From: Planctomycetota bacterium
GTDB lineage: Bacteria > Planctomycetota > UBA1135 > JADKAF01
Assembly (NCBI GenBank): GCA_016719295.1
Contig: JADKAF010000001.1
Location: 3,410,001-3,474,000, forward strand
Length of the DNA stretch: 64,000 bases
Reading direction: 5' to 3'
Of the stretch, positions 49,435 to 59,966 are shown one piece after another. A model generated the notes under the pieces. That model was given only the letters and a program-made list of their open reading frames with translations. It had not been told where the DNA came from and did not search any database. Made by a program: the position numbers and the translations under genes. Within the stretch, counting starts at the first letter, position 1, and every line of letters begins with the position of its first letter.

Positions 49435-52400
49435 ATGAACGGCATCACATCCACTCTTCTGGCCACCCTCCTCTGCGCCGGCCGATTGGCCGCGCAGGAT
49501 CTCCCCACCAACGCACCCGACCCTCGCAAAGAGCAGGTCGTCGTGCCTCCGGGGGCGATCGTAGATCCTGCGGCGCCAACGCCCGTCGTATGGCCGCTCC
49601 GCGACCGCGGCACCGGCTTCTCGGGCTCAATCCTCGAGCGCGACCGTTCGCTCCCCCTCCCGATCGCTCGCCGCTCGAGCCCCGGAGCGCAAGGGGACAC
49701 TCTCGAGCGCGAAGCCGCTGGCGATCCCTTCTTTCTCGGCTTCGCCTCCGGCCCGTACAGCCCGCCCGCGGAAGAGCGCCTCGATCCGCAGCTCCTGGCG
49801 AGACATCGCGCGCGAGCGAAAGACTTTCGCCCCGCCGATGAGATCTACGCATACGTGATGCTCGCCGAGCGCTACACGCCCGCCCTCGAGGACGAGCTCC
49901 GCGATCTCGGCGCGCGCTTCCTCGAGTTCGTACCGCACCACTCCTTCCGCGCCGCGATCCGCGCCGATCAGCTCGAGACCGTCGCCTATCACCGCGCCGT
50001 CCGCTGGGTCGGTGCCGCGCGCACGTGGCAGAAGATCGAGCCGCGCCTGAAAGCGCGCTTGATGGATGCCGCACCCACCGAGGTGCTCGACGTCGTCGTG
50101 AACCTCTCCGAGAGCGACCTCTGCGCCGACTCGACCTGGAAGACCGTCGGCGTGCTCTTCGAAGGCGGCCCGGGGATCCCCCCGCAGGTGCGCTACGACG
50201 AGTCGCAGATGGGCAAGGTCTGGATGAGCAACGGCTGGCAGCAGCGCGCCGCCGAAGCGCATGGCCTCGCGATCAGCGAGTACCTCCGCTTCGCGCAGGC
50301 GTTCCAAGCGCAGGCGACGCCCGCGGTGATCGCCGCGCTGCTCGAGCTCGACTTCGTGAGCTACATCGAGCTGAAGGCCGAGATCTCGCTCGACCACGAT
50401 GAGTCGACGCCGCTCGTCAACTCCGATGCCGCGCGCGCGCTGCACGACGGCGGCACCAATCAGGCGTCCTACGCGGGCGTCCTCGATTCGGGCCTCGAAA
50501 CCACGCACCCGATGTTCTCCCACATCGCCTTCGTCGGCTGGGACTACACGCTGGGTCTCCCGAGCGCCGGTGCGCTCCCCGCCATCGATCCCTGCGGCCA
50601 CGGCACGCACGTGACCGGCACGATCCTCGGCAGCCCCTTCCTGCCGAACCTCGAGCACCGCGGCAACGCTCCGGGCCTCGGCTTCGCGAACAACGGGCGC
50701 TTCCGCATCGTGCGCACCTTCGGGCCCGGTACCTGCGCCACGACGCCCTGCTGCTGGACCTCCGCCGTCTCGCTCGAGACGAACTTCGCGCACTTCACGA
50801 GCTCCTACACCGACGGCGGTGGCCAGGTGACGCCGAAGGCGCATGTGGTGAACAACTCCTGGGGCGCGGGGGTCTGCAATTCCTCGTGCGGCTGCAGCGC
50901 ACCGTGGAACGGTGCGGACGCCAACTCGCGCAGCGCGGATGCGATCAGCTTCAACAGCGACGTCCTGCTCGTCTTCTCCGCGGGGAACTCCGGCCAGTGC
51001 GGTGCCGGCTACGTCGGCTCCCCGGGGGTGGCGAAGAACATCCTCACCGTCGGCAGCGTGAACGACTTCTACACGAGCGCGAGCGACACGCCGGGAACGC
51101 TCTCCTTCTTCTCCGACCGCGGCCCGGTGGGCGACGGTCGCTGGAAGCCGAATGTCGTGGCTCCCGGCCACACGATCCTCTCGGCGGAAGCCGGCGGCAC
51201 GAACGGCCTCGTCGAGAAGTCCGGGACGAGCATGGCGGCGCCGCACGTCACCGGCATCGCGGCCCAGCTCACCGACGCGCATCCCTTCCTGCGCAATGCG
51301 CCCGCACGCCTCTCGGCGCTGCTCATGGGCACCGCGCTCAGCAAGGCCGATGAGCGCCTCGAGAGCCCGACGGCCAACGCGGGGCACCTCAACACCTACG
51401 GCGCGGGTCGCGTGGAAGCGATGCTCGCGCAGACGCAGCAGAGCTGGTACAGCTCGGAGAACTGGGGCTTCACGATGGCCCCGGGTGCGGGCTTCCAGTA
51501 CGACGACATCATGGTGCCCTCCGGCGCGCGGCGACTGATCGTCTGCATGACCTACCACGAGCCGGCCGCGAGCTCGGGCGCCTCGCAGGCGTTGCGCAGC
51601 AACCTCGACCTCTGGATCGATCGCGACCCGATCGACCCCGCCGGCAACACCGGCGAGTTCTCCTCGCACCAGAGCTCGGTCAACAACACGGAGCTCCGCT
51701 ACATCGACGATCCTCCGGCGGGCCTCTGGCGCTGGAAGGTCTTCCCGACCTCGTTGATCGGGACGACCAAGGTATCGGTGCAGGTCGTGATCGTGATGGC
51801 CCGCACGTCGCCGCGGCTCGAGCTCAGCCTCGTCGGCCATCCCTGGGAGAAGACCGGTAACTTCAACATCGAGGTCGCGGTCGATGCGGAGGAAGGCATC
51901 GCCTCGGGTGTGCACGTGGCCCAATTGACGCAGCGCACGCAGCCGCTTCCCGGCTTGATGACCACCATCGGCGCGTATAGCTGGCTGAAAGACGGGCTCA
52001 TCGCCTGGCACAGGGACAACTCGACCTCGGGGGATCTCATCGCCCTCGGCAACGTCCTCGCCAATGATCCGCGGCAAGCGTGGTGGCGCTTCAGCTCTCC
52101 GAACGAGAGCACCTTCGTCATGCAGGTCACGGCGGATGCGGACAATACCGGCTCCGTCAGCGCTCAGTTCACCGTGCAGACGGACGCCAATCGGCCGACG
52201 GCGCCGAGCGGTCTCAACTCGACCTCGCACCAGCGCAACATCTGGTCGAACAACCCCAACATCGCGTTCCAGTGGAGCGCCGGCACCGACGCTCGCTCCG
52301 GGGTCGATGGCTACTCGGCGCTCTACAACACGAGCCCGACGGGCAACCCCGATGAGCTGATCGAGGTCGGCGCGGTCACGACGACCACGCGCACCAACGG

Positions 52401-54753
52401 CACCACGCCGGTGGGCCAGGGCATCTACCTGCATCTCCGCACCGTCGACCGCGCGGGCTGGGGCTCCGCCACCTGGGCGACCGAAGGCCCGTACCTGATC
52501 GACCTCGTCGAGCCGACGCTGCCGACCCTCACGTCGAGCACGCATACGGCCGGCGTGTGGACGAACGTGATGAGCTTCACCGCGAACATCGCCGGTGCGG
52601 CGGATGCGCACTCGGGCCTCGACGGCTACTCGCGCCTCGTCGATACCTCGAGCACCGCGGTTCCTCCGGCGTCGCGGCAGATGCCCGGTGGGATCAACAG
52701 CGACAGCATCCCGCTGAGCAGCAATGCGAGCGGCCAGTACTACAAGCTGCGCCTCTCCGACCGCGCGGGCAACTGGACCGGCGGCTTCGCTTCCTTCGGT
52801 CCGATCCTCGTCGACAACGTCGCGCCGAGCACGCCCACGGGCCTCAGCGCCTCGGCGACGGGCTGGACGAACGATCCCAACGTCGCCTTCCTCTGGACCG
52901 CCGCGAGCGACGCGCACTCCGGCATCCAGGGCTACGCCACGGCGATCGGATCCACTCTGGGCGTCAGCGTCGGCACGACGCCGAACGTCGGCGCCGTGAA
53001 CACGACGACGGCGACCCTCGCCTCGAACGGCACGCCACAGTACTTCGCCCTCCGGAGCATCGACCGCGCCGGAAATGCGAGCACCACGGCGGAGACGGGA
53101 CCCATCCGCGTCGACATCGTTCCGCCCACCGCGCCGACGAACCTGAGCTCGCCGACGCATCCCTTGAACGGCTGGGGCACGATCGACATCGGCTTCTTCA
53201 ACGTCACCCCGGGGACGGATGCGCTCTCCGGCGTGAACGGCCATCGCGCCATCTGGGACCAGAGTGCCAGCACCCAGATCACGAGCGGCGCCACGAACCA
53301 CCCCAACTTCTTCCCGCAGATCCAGAGCCCGGCGCTCGCGAGCAGCGCCACGGCCTACTACCTGCACATCGCGGCGCGCGACAACGCAGGCAACTACGGC
53401 TCGACCGCGCACTACGGTCCGTTCCGCGTCGACTTCATCCCCCCGACGGCGCCGTCGAATCCCTCCTCGACGACGCATGTGCTGAACACCTGGGACCGCG
53501 ACGCCGTCGTGCGAGTGAACTTCCTCGGCTCGAGCGATGTGCACTCCGGCCTCGCCGGCTACCGCGCGCAGTGGGACACCACCCCCACGACGACGGTGAC
53601 CAGCGCGGTCACGACGAACCCGGTGGGCACGACGCAGATCGTGAGCCCCATCTTCGCCACGAGCAACGCGGGCTACTACCTGCACCTCGCGGCGATCGAC
53701 AACGCGGGCAACCTGAGCTCCACGCTGCACTACGGGCCGTTCCGCATCGATACGACGTCGCCGAATCCTCCCGGCGGTATCAGCTCCTCGACGCATGCCG
53801 TCAGCACCTGGAGCAACCTGCCGACGGTTGCGTTCCAGTGGACGAATGGCAACGACGCGAACTCGGGCCTCGCCGAGACCGCGGTGATGCTGAATGCCGG
53901 TACCCCCGGAGAACCGAGCACGCACGGCACGCTGCTGCCGCTGACCACGACGAGCACGAGCTTGCCGGCCATCGAGGGCAACACGGTCTACTTCCTGGCG
54001 CAGCACCGCGACAGCGCGGGGAACTGGGGCCCGATCGGGACCAGCGGCCCCTACTTCATCGACCTGAGCGCTCCCTCCGTGACGCTCGACATCGCCTCGG
54101 GTGCCGCAACGACCTCGAGCCTGAGCGTGCCGCTCACGATCGCGGCGAGCGATGCGCTCTCGGGTCTCAGCCGCATGCGCTTCCGCAACCGCAGCGGCTT
54201 CTTCACCCAGTGGTATCCGTTCTCGACGACCCATAGCTGGGATCTCACCCAGAACATCGGGACCATCGGCACGGGCACCACGACGGTCACCGTCGAGGTC
54301 GAGGACCTGGCCGGCAACATCGCCAGCGCCACCGACACGATCCAGTACGTGATCCTGCCGACCACCTTCGGCAACGCGTGCGCCGGCGCCGCCGGCACCC
54401 CGGACATCACGGTCAGCGGCATCCCGACGCTCGGCGGCACGATGACCCTCGCGAGTACGCCCACCACCGCGGCGACCAGCTCGCTCTACTTCGGGTTCTC
54501 GAACCAGAGCTGGCTCGGGCTCCCGTTGCCCTTCGACCTCGGCTTGGTCGGCCTCTCCGCCGGCTGCGAGCTCCACGTCTCCCCGGACATCGCGCTCACC
54601 TCCGGCCCCAACGCGCCGGTCGTCTTGCCGATCCCGAACGACGGCCTCCTCGCCAACGCCGAGATCTTCTTCCAGTGGCACCACTACATCGACCCCTCCG
54701 GGAAGCTCGTGGTGACCTCTCCGGGCGCGCGCGTCACCCTCAACGCTCAGTAA
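49435..54753 (+). CDS. Giant secreted subtilisin-like protease with Ig-like repeats and the shared C-terminal module
   Basis: A 1,772-residue exported S8 serine protease. Signal peptide: ITSTLLATLLCAGRLAAQ. A propeptide-like region (about 100-300) precedes the catalytic domain with Asp351 (AGVLDSGLE), His389 (GHGTHVTGT), FSAGNSG and Ser599 (GTSMAAPHV); a beta-jelly-roll region follows to about 880. Six repeats of about 105 residues (from about 920 to 1545) each start with PTxPxxLSS-type sequence, contain SGxxGY and end with DRAGNWxxxxxxGPxxVD. A shorter Ig-like unit, then the C-terminal module at about 1645-1772 (NACAGAAGTPDITVSG, FGFSNQSWLGLPLPFDL, AGCELHVSP). It probably degrades proteins outside the cell. 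The stop is followed by palindrome B2. Confidence 0.95.
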   Translation: MNGITSTLLATLLCAGRLAAQDLPTNAPDPRKEQVVVPPGAIVDPAAPTPVVWPLRDRGTGFSGSILERDRSLPLPIARRSSPGAQGDTLEREAAGDPFFLGFASGPYSPPAEERLDPQLLARHRARAKDFRPADEIYAYVMLAERYTPALEDELRDLGARFLEFVPHHSFRAAIRADQLETVAYHRAVRWVGAARTWQKIEPRLKARLMDAAPTEVLDVVVNLSESDLCADSTWKTVGVLFEGGPGIPPQVRYDESQMGKVWMSNGWQQRAAEAHGLAISEYLRFAQAFQAQATPAVIAALLELDFVSYIELKAEISLDHDESTPLVNSDAARALHDGGTNQASYAGVLDSGLETTHPMFSHIAFVGWDYTLGLPSAGALPAIDPCGHGTHVTGTILGSPFLPNLEHRGNAPGLGFANNGRFRIVRTFGPGTCATTPCCWTSAVSLETNFAHFTSSYTDGGGQVTPKAHVVNNSWGAGVCNSSCGCSAPWNGADANSRSADAISFNSDVLLVFSAGNSGQCGAGYVGSPGVAKNILTVGSVNDFYTSASDTPGTLSFFSDRGPVGDGRWKPNVVAPGHTILSAEAGGTNGLVEKSGTSMAAPHVTGIAAQLTDAHPFLRNAPARLSALLMGTALSKADERLESPTANAGHLNTYGAGRVEAMLAQTQQSWYSSENWGFTMAPGAGFQYDDIMVPSGARRLIVCMTYHEPAASSGASQALRSNLDLWIDRDPIDPAGNTGEFSSHQSSVNNTELRYIDDPPAGLWRWKVFPTSLIGTTKVSVQVVIVMARTSPRLELSLVGHPWEKTGNFNIEVAVDAEEGIASGVHVAQLTQRTQPLPGLMTTIGAYSWLKDGLIAWHRDNSTSGDLIALGNVLANDPRQAWWRFSSPNESTFVMQVTADADNTGSVSAQFTVQTDANRPTAPSGLNSTSHQRNIWSNNPNIAFQWSAGTDARSGVDGYSALYNTSPTGNPDELIEVGAVTTTTRTNGTTPVGQGIYLHLRTVDRAGWGSATWATEGPYLIDLVEPTLPTLTSSTHTAGVWTNVMSFTANIAGAADAHSGLDGYSRLVDTSSTAVPPASRQMPGGINSDSIPLSSNASGQYYKLRLSDRAGNWTGGFASFGPILVDNVAPSTPTGLSASATGWTNDPNVAFLWTAASDAHSGIQGYATAIGSTLGVSVGTTPNVGAVNTTTATLASNGTPQYFALRSIDRAGNASTTAETGPIRVDIVPPTAPTNLSSPTHPLNGWGTIDIGFFNVTPGTDALSGVNGHRAIWDQSASTQITSGATNHPNFFPQIQSPALASSATAYYLHIAARDNAGNYGSTAHYGPFRVDFIPPTAPSNPSSTTHVLNTWDRDAVVRVNFLGSSDVHSGLAGYRAQWDTTPTTTVTSAVTTNPVGTTQIVSPIFATSNAGYYLHLAAIDNAGNLSSTLHYGPFRIDTTSPNPPGGISSSTHAVSTWSNLPTVAFQWTNGNDANSGLAETAVMLNAGTPGEPSTHGTLLPLTTTSTSLPAIEGNTVYFLAQHRDSAGNWGPIGTSGPYFIDLSAPSVTLDIASGAATTSSLSVPLTIAASDALSGLSRMRFRNRSGFFTQWYPFSTTHSWDLTQNIGTIGTGTTTVTVEVEDLAGNIASATDTIQYVILPTTFGNACAGAAGTPDITVSGIPTLGGTMTLASTPTTAATSSLYFGFSNQSWLGLPLPFDLGLVGLSAGCELHVSPDIALTSGPNAPVVLPIPNDGLLANAEIFFQWHHYIDPSGKLVVTSPGARVTLNAQ
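52190..54070 (+). repeat. Six tandem Ig-like repeats in the subtilase
   Basis: Repeat starts are at about residues 920, 1026, 1131, 1230, 1336 and 1442. Each is about 105 residues, with conserved pairs such as STSHxxNxW / NNPNIAFQW and DxxSGxxGY. They are diverged at DNA level and probably old. The likely function is binding or spacing outside the membrane. Confidence 0.8.
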
Positions 54754-54755
54754 CC

Positions 54756-54838
54756 CGAAACCGAACGTACGGTGCCAGAGCAAATTCCTCCGGTTAGTAA
54801 CCGGAGGAATTTGCTCTGGCACCGTACGTTCGGTTTCG
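54756..54838. repeat. Palindromic repeat family B, copy 2
   Basis: A perfect inverted repeat with 41-bp arms (54756-54796, 54798-54838) and a single G centre. The same core as B1 (GAACGTACGGTGCC, CAGAGCAAATTCC), with AGT in place of GCT at the tip. It fills the gap between the subtilase stop (54753) and the convergent stop at 54844, two and five bases from them. Confidence 0.95.
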
Positions 54839-54843
54839 AGGGA

Positions 54844-57003
54844 TCAGCGGACCTCGTCCATGCCGACTTCGGCTCCCGCGCCTTGCAGGCGGGGACTGCC
54901 CTCGTGATCGAGCGCCGGGAGCGCGCAGGCGCCGAGAGAGGAGCTGCCGCGATCGACCAGTGGAGAGCTCGGCAGCAGACGGAAGTCGCCCCCGCCGCAG
55001 AGGGGCGAGAGGAAGAGCGGGTCCGCGACGGTGAAGTTGCCTGCGAAGCCGATCAGGGCGGAGGGGAGCTGCAGGCAGCTCGACGAGACCATGGCGAAGG
55101 TCGCGTGATCGATGTCCCGGAAGGTCTGGAACCAGAAGAGGTTGTTCCAGAGCTCTCCGCCACCATCATGGCCGACGCGACAGCAGACGTAGGTATTGTT
55201 GACGAAGCACGAGGGAACCGGCGCCGCGAGCGAGGTCGCGACACCGACCTCGCAGCTCTGGATCAGGTTGCACTCGACGATCGTCGGCGCCGACTGCAGG
55301 TTCATGCCGAGCTGCGAGCAAGAGCGGAGCGTGTTCCGTCGCACGATGGTGCCACCGAGCGTCGACGTACCGATGAGGCCCACGCGCCACCACTCGATCC
55401 GGTTCGCCTCGACCAGCGTGTCGCGGGAGCCGTTGAGCTGAAGCCCCTGGGCGCCCACGGAAGCCGAGGTGTTCACCAGGAGATTGCCCCGCACCGTCGT
55501 TCGCACGGCCCCGGTGACGACGCGCACTCCATCCCCCGGACAAGCGCGGATGTCGTTCTCGAGCACCTGCGCGTCATCGGATTCCTGCACCAAGATCGCC
55601 GCCAGCGTGCAGCCCACGAGCTCATTGTCTCGCACCGTAGCGCGCGTGACGCGCGCCGCGACAGAGGGTTGGAGCAGCCCGCGCACCTGCACGCCGAACA
55701 CCGGCGCCGGTCCGGATCCCGCGCGGATCCGATTCGCCTGGAGGAGCGCAAGATCGCTGCCGTCGCCGATCGAGATCGCAACGGAGGAGAACGCCGAGAG
55801 ATCGCACTCCGTCAGGCGGCAATCATCGGCGTCGAGCAGCAGCGCCCCCAACGCGGTACCACGTCCCTCGAGCACGGCGCCCTGTACCTCACAGGCGCTC
55901 GACTGCTGCAGCGAGAGGAGCGGGCTCGAGGACGACGCGAACGCGCGCATGACCAGAGCCCCTGGAACGGTCGCGCGAACCACGACATCGCGACAACGCC
56001 CCTTCACCAACAGCGCCGAGCTCGAGCAGTCCTCGAGGATCACATCCTCGAGGATCACGTTCGACGCTCCGCGGTCGACGGTGATACCGAAGCCGATCAC
56101 GTTGCGGACGCCGACGCCCTGGATCCGCGCGCCCGTGGTGAGCGGGCTCGCGATCTTGATGCCGTCGCCGTAGCCGCCTTGCACCACGACCTCCGGTCCG
56201 ACGATCAGCCCCGAAGAGCCGGAGACTGCCGCGATCCCGAAGCCGGATCCGCTGGAAGCGCTGCCGTTGTCTCGGACCGCGACCGGCCGCACCGAGGTGC
56301 CGCGCACCGTGTTCGATGCGCTCGAGAGGAAGATGATCCCACCGCTGCGGTTGCGTGCGACGGTGAGCCCTGGCCCGAAGTGATTCCCCTGGGCGCCATC
56401 CCGCACGAAAGCGCCCACAGCCGGGTTATCGGTCCAATCGCATTCCTCGAAGACGTTGTCGTCCGCTCCCAAGAGCGTCATCGCCGTTCCGTAGCGGCAG
56501 AAGCGGATGTCGACATCGAAGAATCGATTGCGATCGGCGCCGTCGGTGAGCGAGATCACGTCGAACTCGATGTCCACGAAGTCGAGGGCGCGCAGCTCGT
56601 TGTCGCTGGAGCCGACGAGCAGCGCGCTGCCCACCTGGGCCGGCGTCCCGCGGATCACCACACGCGACGGAGCCGTGCTCCCGTCGATCACCGTGGGATG
56701 CGCTTGATCCGAGATCGGCGGCAACGTGGTCGCGAGGAAGAGGTTCCCTCCTACGGTGAACTCGATCCGCGTGGGCATGCCGTCCTGTAGCGCGAGATCG
56801 AGGGCGGCGCGCAGCGTGCCCGGCCCTCCATCCGCCAGGCTCGTCACACGCACCAGATTCCAGAGCGAGGACGGCTGAGGCAGGCCCCCCGGTGGAATCG
56901 TCGTCGTCCGGCGCACTTGTGCTCCGACGTGCGGAGCGAACGAGAGAGCGCCACCCAGCAGGCCTAGCGCGGCGCAGCAGAGCTTTGGGATTGCGCGAGT
57001 CAT
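54844..57003 (-). CDS. Secreted right-handed beta-helix protein
   Basis: A 719-residue exported protein with a signal peptide (LCCAALGLLGGALSFAPHVG). The opening TSLADGGPGTLRAALDLAL is the usual entry of parallel beta-helix surface proteins. The body is made of 20-25-residue coils with N/V/I ladders (IEFDVISLTDGADRNRFFDV, ATVRDNELVGCTLAAILVQE) and TxxRGNxL/NxxV patterns of the NosD/PbH1 type. The end DHEGSPRLQGAGAEVGMDEV is the choice-of-anchor-like closing of secreted beta-helix proteins. It probably binds or cleaves polysaccharide, although no catalytic residues can be assigned. The next gene upstream is a second beta-helix gene 11 bases away. Confidence 0.9.
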   Translation of the reverse strand: MTRAIPKLCCAALGLLGGALSFAPHVGAQVRRTTTIPPGGLPQPSSLWNLVRVTSLADGGPGTLRAALDLALQDGMPTRIEFTVGGNLFLATTLPPISDQAHPTVIDGSTAPSRVVIRGTPAQVGSALLVGSSDNELRALDFVDIEFDVISLTDGADRNRFFDVDIRFCRYGTAMTLLGADDNVFEECDWTDNPAVGAFVRDGAQGNHFGPGLTVARNRSGGIIFLSSASNTVRGTSVRPVAVRDNGSASSGSGFGIAAVSGSSGLIVGPEVVVQGGYGDGIKIASPLTTGARIQGVGVRNVIGFGITVDRGASNVILEDVILEDCSSSALLVKGRCRDVVVRATVPGALVMRAFASSSSPLLSLQQSSACEVQGAVLEGRGTALGALLLDADDCRLTECDLSAFSSVAISIGDGSDLALLQANRIRAGSGPAPVFGVQVRGLLQPSVAARVTRATVRDNELVGCTLAAILVQESDDAQVLENDIRACPGDGVRVVTGAVRTTVRGNLLVNTSASVGAQGLQLNGSRDTLVEANRIEWWRVGLIGTSTLGGTIVRRNTLRSCSQLGMNLQSAPTIVECNLIQSCEVGVATSLAAPVPSCFVNNTYVCCRVGHDGGGELWNNLFWFQTFRDIDHATFAMVSSSCLQLPSALIGFAGNFTVADPLFLSPLCGGGDFRLLPSSPLVDRGSSSLGACALPALDHEGSPRLQGAGAEVGMDEVR

Positions 57004-57014
57004 GGGCTCACTCC

Positions 57015-59872
57015 TCAGAACTCGAAGGCGACGAAGACCGCGTTCGATGCGAAGTCGATCTGCGGCAGAACGGTGATCCACGCGAAGTGCATCCCAGGGA
57101 AGAAGAGCAGCGCCTCGGGGGGGATCTGCCCTGGCCCCGCGACGATCTGCGCGCTCGCGCTGCCCTGCGCGTCGAGCGCGCCGAGGAAGCCGACGAAGGC
57201 CGCCTGCGAGCCCGTCAGCGCGAGCACGAGCTCGGTGAATGGATCGATCGTGAGCGGCAGGATCACACCGCCGCCCAGCGGGGTCGGTCCGTTGCCGAAG
57301 AGCGACCCCAGGATCAGATACACCCGCCCCGCGTACGCGGGGCCGGCGCAGAGGCGCAGCGAGACCGTGCCACCATTCGTCTGCGAGACCCGTGGTGGCA
57401 CGGCATCGAAGCTCTGCGCGAGCTCATCCGCCCCGATGTCGACGCCGCCGCACTGCACGCGCGCCTCGCCTTCGAAGTCGAGCGCCGCGAGACCTCCCGG
57501 AGGTGTGGCGCCGCCCGCCTGCGCGCAAGGCGAACCCACGCGCAACCGCAGGTCGCGGGGCGCGCTCGCCTGACGGAAGAACGGATCGGCCGAGATGTTC
57601 CCTTGGATGCCGACGAGCCCCCGGGATCCTGTCCGATGTCGCAGTAGCGCACGTCGGCGCCCGCGTCGAGGAAGAGATCGACGCCGTTCCCGTGCACGAT
57701 GTTGTTCCAGATCGAGCCGACCCCGCAGATGCCGAGCGCGTTGAACGCCACGGTGTTGTTCACGATGCGCACGGCGTTGTTGCCGATGCGATTCTCGACT
57801 CCGGCGAGGCCGTTGTCGTAGATCAGATTGTCGTGGATCCAGACGTCGCTGATCCCGGCGCAGATGCCGATCCCAGAGTTCTCGAACACGCGATTGCGGG
57901 CGATCTCGTTGCCGCTCGTCTCGGCCTCCAGGATGCCGGTGGCACACCCTCGAACCGAGTTCTCGAGGATGCGCAGCCCATCGCTGCCCGCATGCACCAT
58001 GATGCCGGCCGAGCCGGTGCCATCGAACTCGTTCCGAAGCACTTGCACGGCGTTGGTGTCGCGCAGATCCAGACCGACGTTGCGATTCTGGAGGAAGCGA
58101 TTCGCCTCGACGACGTGACCGTCGGTGAAGTCGAGATTCACGCCGGCCAGGCCGTTCGAACGCAGCACGTTTCGGCGGATCGAGAGCGTGTGGCTCCCGC
58201 TCGAGGCCTGAACTCCATCGCGTTGGTTCTCCGCGATGTCGAGGTTGTCCTCGATGATGCAGCCCGCCGAACCCAGGATGAGGAGGCCCGACTGAGAGTG
58301 GCGCGCGATCGATAGATTGCCGATGACGCGCGTTCCTCCTGCCGAGGAGAGGCGCACGCCGTAGCCGCGATTGTCCTCGATGCGGTTCAAGGGACCGATC
58401 GTGCGCACCGCGGTCGCAGCACCGGACACCGAGATGCCGTCGCCGATCGTGCGCAACACTTGGTTGCGCTGCAGCGTGCTGCCGCCTCCGCCTTGGACGC
58501 TGATCCCGAAGATCGAGCAACCATCGACGGTGTTCTCGTCGACCATGGCCCGCGCGGCGAGGATGGCGATGCCGACTCCGCCCGCGCTCGTCACGCTGTT
58601 GCGCTCGACGCGCGCGTCGTCGCATCCGGCATCGATGACGAGCCCTCCGCCGAGCGGCGAGGGAATCGTGTTCAGCGGACCGAGGACGATGCGAGGGGAG
58701 AAAACCGCGTAGAGCGCCGTACCCGGGCAGGCGTCGAGCTGGTTCCGTGCGACGACCGCGTCGCTCGCAGATTCGAGGCGCACGGCGTTGCGGAGGTTCG
58801 CGCGCAGGACGTTGCCCTCGACGGCGGCGCGTGGTGAGCCCGCGGAGATGTGCACGCCATCCTGCGCATTGGCCTCCACCGCGAGATTGCGGCGCACGCT
58901 GACGTCGCTCGAGCCACCGACGTAGATCCCGTGCTGCGCGGACCGCTTGATCCCGGCGTTGTCCTCGACGGAGACCCCGGACGAAGAGCTGATGCGGATC
59001 CCCATCGCGCCGGCGTCCTCGATCGAGTTCTGTGGACCGACGCGGTGGGCGGCTCCGGCCGTCGCCGACGAGATCAGGATCCCGTCGTTCGCGGTGCGAC
59101 GCACGGTGTTGGCGCTCACGGTACAGCCGTAGGTGGCATCGACGCGGATGCCGACATTCCCGGCGGTCGTGTCCTGTACCGTGTTTCCATCGATGCGCGT
59201 CGAAGGCGAGCGCGTGTAGATACCGGGACCTGCCGTCTGCGAAACGGAGTTCCCCAGCACCTCGATACCGCTGCAGCCGATGTCCACGACGATCCCGGTG
59301 CTCGCGATGCCCTGCACGAGATTGCCCGGGCCGATCGTGCAGCTCGTGCTCGAGAGCACGAGAACCGCCATCTGCGAGGTGCCGCTCAAGCTGCAGCGCC
59401 GCACGGTGGTGGCCTGCGCGCGGTCGAGGATCATCGACTTCGATCCTCCCGTGGAGACGCAGTCTTCGATGACCGTTCCTCCATCGCGGATCACCAGAAC
59501 GTCACCGCTCGACGCCGTGAAGAGCAAGCCGCGCAGGGTGTTTCCGCCCGCGCCGGTCGAGTACGCGACGGGCGCCGTGCCGATCGCGAGGGTGATGCGC
59601 GGCGTGCCGCTCACGCCGTCCGTACCATCGATCGTGGTGAAGCCTGCGTTCAGACTCGGCAAGCTCGAGAGGAGCTGGATGGTCTGTCCGTGGAGCGCCG
59701 GAGCGAAGCGGATGACGCTCGGCTGCCCATCGGCTTCGGCAGCGAGGATCGCCGAGCGCAGGCTTCCCGCGCCGGAGTCTGCCACCGTGCTGACCTGGTA
59801 GACGATCTGCGCCGACGCCGAGGCGGCGAGCAAGAACACAGCACCGACAGCGGCGCGTAGCGAGCTGGACAT
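57015..59872 (-). CDS. Secreted beta-helix protein with shared C-terminal module, split by a frameshift
   Basis: The main frame codes for a signal peptide (AAVGAVFLLAASASAQ), the opening STVADSGAGSLRSAILAAE and more than 700 residues of beta-helix coils (NTVRRTANDGILISSATAG, SSSGVSVEDNAGIKRSAQHG). The continuation (LVGIQGNISADPFFRQASAP, VDIGADELAQSF and a C-terminal part with AGPAYAGRVYLILGSLFGNG) lies in the neighbouring frame. The span is two bases over a multiple of three; adding one G to the run at 57618-57622 (five on minus) joins them as DPGGLVGIQ. A homopolymer miscount is therefore the most likely cause. Joined length is about 952 residues. Twelve bases separate its stop from the start of the next beta-helix gene. 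Confidence 0.85.
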
Positions 59873-59966
59873 GAAGGCAGCTCCAAGAGGCTAGGCGAAC
59901 GCGCCAAAGAACGTGCGGCGCACGGGCAGCATCCTACCCGAGGACCTCTCCTCCGAACCGTCGGCG

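Noticed and set aside
49627..54822. A minus-strand open frame of 1,731 codons opposite the subtilase
   Set aside because: It is the mirror of a long GC-rich gene: arginine- and glycine-rich with no domain, while the plus strand has signal peptide, catalytic triad and repeats.
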